Source of the DNA: Clostridium sp. AM30-24
GTDB lineage: Bacteria; Bacillota; Clostridia; Lachnospirales; Lachnospiraceae
Assembly (NCBI RefSeq): GCF_003480435.1
Contig: NZ_QUJB01000001.1
Coordinates: 62,001-126,000 of the forward strand
Length of the DNA: 64,000 nt
Direction: 5' to 3'
The notes beneath the pieces were generated by a model. It was not told the origin of the DNA. It did no database searches and was given only the letters and a program-made list of their open reading frames with translations. A program made the position numbers and the translations under genes. Position 1 is the stretch's first letter, and each line of letters begins with the position of its first letter. Shown piece after piece: positions 60,919-64,000 of the stretch.

Positions 60919-61917
60919 ATGAGAGAGATCGTGATTGAAAAGAACGAGGCGGGACAGCGACTGGATAAATTTCTCGCGAAGTACATGAATGAGGCGTCGA
61001 AGAGCTTTTTCTATAAGATGATGCGCAAGAAGAACATCACGCTGAACGGGAAAAAGTGTGAAGGAAATGAAAAACTCGCCGAAGGCGATGTCGTGAAGCT
61101 GTTTCTTGCGGAGGACACCATTGAAAAATTTTCCAGTGTTCAGGTGCAGGAGGTAAAGAAAGTAGATCTCGATATTCTCTATGAGGATGACGAGATCATT
61201 CTGGTCAACAAACCGGCGGGTATGCTGTCGCAGAAGGCTAAGGAGACCGATGAGTCTCTGGTGGAGTATCTGATCGATTATCTTTTGGGGAGAGGCAAGC
61301 TCACGGAGAGCGGGCTCCGCGCGTTCCGCCCTTCGGTCTGCAACCGTCTGGACCGGAATACCAGCGGTATCGTGGCAGCAGGAAAGTCTCTGGCGGGTCT
61401 TCAGATGCTTTCAGGCGTGTTTAAAGACCGCTCGATCCACAAGTATTATCAGTGTCTCGTATCCGGTGTGATCCGGGATGTGAAGACGGTGGACGGCTGG
61501 CTTTTAAAGGATGAGAAGAAGAATCAGGTGCGGATCCTCACGGAGGCGGAGGCAAAGCGATTTGGAGGAAGAGACGGAGACGAGGAGCCGAAACGAATCC
61601 GGACAAAATATGAGCCGATCGCGACGGACGGAAGGTTTACGCTGCTCAAGGTGACACTTCTGACCGGACGTTCCCATCAGATTCGCGCCCATTTAGCGTC
61701 TCTTGGACATCCGATCGTAGGGGATTCCAAGTACGGCGGAGTTTCGAAGGTGAACCCCTCAGGGCGGACCGTGAAGTATCAGCTTTTACATTCTTACCGT
61801 CTGGAGTTTCCGAAGCTTGCGGAACCGTTTGCCTATCTTTCCGGGAGGGTGTTTGAGGCGCCGATGCCGGGATATTTTTGTTCGGTACTGAAAGAGACCG
61901 GGATCAGGCTGCCATAA
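60919..61917 (+). CDS. RluA-family (RluC/D-like) 23S rRNA pseudouridine synthase
   Basis: A 332-residue enzyme with an N-terminal S4 domain (GQRLDKFLAKYMNEASKSFF) and the catalytic core with VNKPAGMLSQK, CNRLDRNTSGIVAAGKS (catalytic Asp) and the RSHQIRAHLASLGHPIVGD motif. Probable target is the 23S rRNA, by family. It is longer than RluA and matches RluC/D length. It starts after GTAGGGGAA. Confidence 0.95.
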   Translation: MREIVIEKNEAGQRLDKFLAKYMNEASKSFFYKMMRKKNITLNGKKCEGNEKLAEGDVVKLFLAEDTIEKFSSVQVQEVKKVDLDILYEDDEIILVNKPAGMLSQKAKETDESLVEYLIDYLLGRGKLTESGLRAFRPSVCNRLDRNTSGIVAAGKSLAGLQMLSGVFKDRSIHKYYQCLVSGVIRDVKTVDGWLLKDEKKNQVRILTEAEAKRFGGRDGDEEPKRIRTKYEPIATDGRFTLLKVTLLTGRSHQIRAHLASLGHPIVGDSKYGGVSKVNPSGRTVKYQLLHSYRLEFPKLAEPFAYLSGRVFEAPMPGYFCSVLKETGIRLP

Positions 61918-62017
61918 AATCTGGCAGCGCCGGACAGGAATGTGGCAAGCAAATGGTTGACATAAAAAACTTATGTAAATCACTCGAAAATATTTGCATT
62001 GATGATAAGGAACAGCT

Positions 62018-62575
62018 ATGGGAACATGGAAAACCAGGGGCCTTCGTGGTTCTACGTTGGAAGATCTGATCAACCGGACCAATGACAGCTACCGGGAAAA
62101 GAAGCTGGCACTGATCCAGAAGATCCCGACCCCGATCACGCCCATCGAGATCGATAAAAAGAGCCGCCATATCACGCTGGCGTACTTCGATATGAAAAGT
62201 ACGGTCGACTATATCGGTGCGGTTCAGGGGATTCCGGTCTGCTTTGACGCGAAGGAATGCGCGGTGCGGACGTTCCCACTTCAGAACATCCACCCGCACC
62301 AGATCGCGTTCATGAAGGAATTTGAAGCCCAGGGCGGAGTTGCCTTCATTATCCTCTCCTTTACAGCGGAGAACGAGATCTATTATGTTCCTTTTGATGT
62401 GGTGAACCGTTTCTGGGAACGGATGGAAGAGGGCGGAAGAAAAAGCTTTACCTATGATGAGGTGGTGCCGGAGGCGTACAGGATCCGAAGCCACCGGGAC
62501 ATGTATGTCCATTACCTGGAAGGGATCCAGCAGGATCTTGACCGGAAGGAAGAAAAAGGAGGATACGGCGAATGA
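62018..62575 (+). CDS. recU: Holliday junction resolvase RecU
   Basis: The Gram-positive Holliday junction resolvase, a PD-(D/E)xK nuclease acting with RuvAB. The 185-residue protein starts with GTWKTRGLRGSTLEDLINRT and has KSTVDYIGAVQGIPVCFDAK, which includes the catalytic acidic residues and Lys, followed by HPHQIAFMKEFEAQGGVAFI. AAGGAAC is upstream. In Bacillus recU neighbours ponA; here it is next to hflK with a 4-bp overlap. Confidence 0.93.
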   Translation: MGTWKTRGLRGSTLEDLINRTNDSYREKKLALIQKIPTPITPIEIDKKSRHITLAYFDMKSTVDYIGAVQGIPVCFDAKECAVRTFPLQNIHPHQIAFMKEFEAQGGVAFIILSFTAENEIYYVPFDVVNRFWERMEEGGRKSFTYDEVVPEAYRIRSHRDMYVHYLEGIQQDLDRKEEKGGYGE

Positions 62576-63735
62576 TTGAGATGGTCATATGGCTCGTTGT
62601 GATCGCGGTGTTTGTGTTCCGGGCGTTAAAACAGAACGGGACACTGGACGAACTCTTTGCGGGGGCAAAGAAGCGGAAAGAAAATCAGGCAGAGCGCGTG
62701 GTGTACGAACAGCCGGAGGAAGGCTCCGGGAAGAAGGAGAAGAAGAAGGGGCCGGGGATCCGGGTCCCGAAGCACACAGGTCTTGCGGTGACTGCGGTTG
62801 TGATCGTCCTTGCGGCGGCAGTGCTTTCCTTTGACAGCTTCTATACTCTTTCCGAGGAGGAGATGGCGGTGGTCACCACGTTCGGAAAACCGGCAGTGGA
62901 GGAGGCATCGGGTCTTCACTTTAAAATTCCGGTGATCCAGCGCGTGACTAAGGTTTCCAAAGCCATCACGGGTATGCAGATCGGCTACACGACGGACCCG
63001 GCCCGGGCGGACGGCGCCTCCATAGACAATCCGGTATCTATCGAGAACGAGAGCCTGATGATCACAAAGGATTTCAATCTCACAAACGTGGATTTCTATG
63101 TGGAATACATGGTCACAGATCCGGTTCAGGCGGTGCGCCACAGAAGTGTGTACGAGTCTATCATCAAGAACCTGGCTCAGAGCTACATCCGCGATACCGT
63201 CGGCGTTTATAATGTTGATGATGTGATCACCACCGGAAAGACCCAGATTCAGGAGCGGATCAAAGAGCAGCTCACAAACCGTCTCGTCGAGGAAAATATC
63301 GGATATGGAATCTACAACGTGTCGATTCAGGATACGGAAATGCCGAGAGATGATGTGGCGAATGCGTTCAAGGCGGTTGAGGATGCGAAACAGGGCATGG
63401 AGACGGCGATCAACTCCGCAAAGAAATATCAGTCTGAGAACATTCCGGAGGCGAAGGCAAAGGCTGATAAGCTTTTGCAGGATGCCGAGGCATATAAGGA
63501 ACAGCGGATCAACGAGGCAAATGGACAGGTGGCGCGTTTCGAGGACACATACGCGGAGTATGTGAAGTACCCGCTGATCACGAAAAAGCGTATGTTCTAT
63601 GAGACCATGGAGGAAGTTCTTCCGGATCTCAAGGTCATCATCACCGGTGGAAACGGCACACAGACGCTGCTGCCGTTAGAACCATTTTCAGAGACAGCTT
63701 CCGGCAGCGCAGCACAGACGGGAGGAGGGAACTAA
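62572..63735 (+). CDS. hflK: FtsH protease modulator HflK
   Basis: A 387-residue SPFH/band-7 protein. An N-terminal hydrophobic segment (about 1-18) precedes a charged region, then a second membrane helix (about 68-88), then the SPFH domain (FYTLSEEEMAVVTTFGKP, FKIPVIQRVTKVSKA), a coiled coil (about 270-320), and a C-terminal VLPDLKVIITGGNGTQTLLP. HflK and HflC form a membrane cage around FtsH in E. coli. HflC begins directly after its stop codon. The N-terminal extra hydrophobic segment is unusual. Confidence 0.9.
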   Translation: MIEMVIWLVVIAVFVFRALKQNGTLDELFAGAKKRKENQAERVVYEQPEEGSGKKEKKKGPGIRVPKHTGLAVTAVVIVLAAAVLSFDSFYTLSEEEMAVVTTFGKPAVEEASGLHFKIPVIQRVTKVSKAITGMQIGYTTDPARADGASIDNPVSIENESLMITKDFNLTNVDFYVEYMVTDPVQAVRHRSVYESIIKNLAQSYIRDTVGVYNVDDVITTGKTQIQERIKEQLTNRLVEENIGYGIYNVSIQDTEMPRDDVANAFKAVEDAKQGMETAINSAKKYQSENIPEAKAKADKLLQDAEAYKEQRINEANGQVARFEDTYAEYVKYPLITKKRMFYETMEEVLPDLKVIITGGNGTQTLLPLEPFSETASGSAAQTGGGN

Positions 63736-64000
63736 ATGAAAAAGACAGGAAAAAGAATCATAGGAATCGTTGTTCTTCTTCTGATCGTCGTTCTGCTTCA
63801 GGGAAGTATGGTGAGCACATACAATGACGAGTATAAGCTCATTCTCCAGTTCGGAAAAGTGGTCCGGGTGGTGGAGACACCGGGTCTCAGCTTTAAGATC
63901 CCGTTTCTTCAGACAACACAGTCGATTCCTAATTATGAGATGATCTATGACCTTATTCCGAGTGAGGTTAATACAAGGGATAAAAAGGTGATGGTAACGG
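63736..64000 (+). CDS. hflC: FtsH protease modulator HflC, 3' truncated by window edge
   Basis: The first 88 codons are visible. An N-terminal membrane helix (about residues 8-21, IIGIVVLLLIVVLLQ) is followed by the SPFH domain start YKLILQFGKVVRVVETPGLS and FKIPFLQTTQSIPNYEM. The order hflK-hflC with no gap between is standard. The rest lies beyond base 64000. Confidence 0.88.
   Translation, partial: MKKTGKRIIGIVVLLLIVVLLQGSMVSTYNDEYKLILQFGKVVRVVETPGLSFKIPFLQTTQSIPNYEMIYDLIPSEVNTRDKKVMVT

Noticed and set aside
61957..61990. Promoter for recU (TTGACA near 61957)
   Set aside because: The consensus -35 is not followed by an acceptable -10 at 16-18 bp.
1..64000. tRNA, rRNA, CRISPR array, prophage, toxin-antitoxin or restriction system
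   Set aside because: Intergenic regions were read for tRNA-like GGTTCGAATCC arms, regularly spaced repeats and accessory gene signatures; none were found.

Overview
The window is chromosomal DNA of a spore-forming Firmicute, most probably a Lachnospiraceae-type Clostridium (inference). The grounds are gene content and order: yqfC-yqfD-phoH-ybeY, an alpha/beta small acid-soluble spore protein, ylbJ, a spoVB-like flippase, miaB-mutS-mutL-miaA, ylxM-ffh-rpsP-khpA-rimM-trmD-rplS, and MinCDE together with PBP2/RodA. Strong AGGAGG-type ribosome binding sites, TTG/GTG starts backed by such sites and about 50% GC agree with this. All convincing genes but one (ylbJ) lie on the + strand, so the window is probably co-oriented with replication. 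I found no tRNA, rRNA, CRISPR array, phage or intact insertion sequence.

Layout. 1-6.3 kb: the end of a beta-CASP metallo-hydrolase, RNase HI, an anchored LprI-like protein, a 40-residue membrane protein in front of alaS, and rpsU. 6.3-12.2 kb: the accessory part, with a KDPG/KDPGal-type aldolase and 2-keto-3-deoxygalactonate kinase, the remnant of a deleted tripartite tricarboxylate transporter (TTT) operon, and an intact tctC-tctB-tctA operon with a strong hairpin after tctC. 12.3-18.7 kb: sporulation and RNA maturation genes (yqfC, yqfD, phoH, ybeY), a DUF3048 lipoprotein, a SpoVB/MurJ-like flippase and a small secreted or anchored protein. 18.9-25 kb: two flavoproteins whose genes overlap by 89 bp, then proB and proA separated by a DUF896 gene and 5-formyl-THF cyclo-ligase. 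25-33.6 kb: miaB, mutS, mutL, miaA and a PLP enzyme of the aluminum-resistance/methionine gamma-lyase-like family.

33.8-43.6 kb is a cell shape and division block: DUF4321, radC, mreC, mreD, a very long PBP2, minC, minD, minE, rodA, mgsA and a D,D-carboxypeptidase. mreB is not present here. 43.8-44.2 kb is a solitary small P-loop protein with its own promoter and terminator. 44.5-51.4 kb is the SRP/ribosome assembly block (ylxM to yraN). 51.4-56 kb holds pgeF, a spore protein gene, a MITE-like hairpin element, rsmD, coaD, a coiled-coil protein and, on the minus strand, ylbJ. 56-64 kb holds an RsuA-type pseudouridine synthase, a HAD phosphatase, a YgiQ radical SAM protein, an SDR oxidoreductase, a two-TM protein, an RluA-type synthase, recU, hflK and the start of hflC.

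Most of the window is ordinary core genome. The observations best worth checking are the TTT operon scar at 8.36-8.79 kb, two families of dispersed palindromic repeats (22.76/33.70/52.82 kb and 12.16/44.28 kb), the orphan P-loop protein at 43.8 kb, the 89-bp flavoprotein overlap and the insert in PBP2. I do not see a clearly new multi-gene system. Motifs, coordinates and hairpins were read by eye; family names come from remembered motif patterns and no database search was run.
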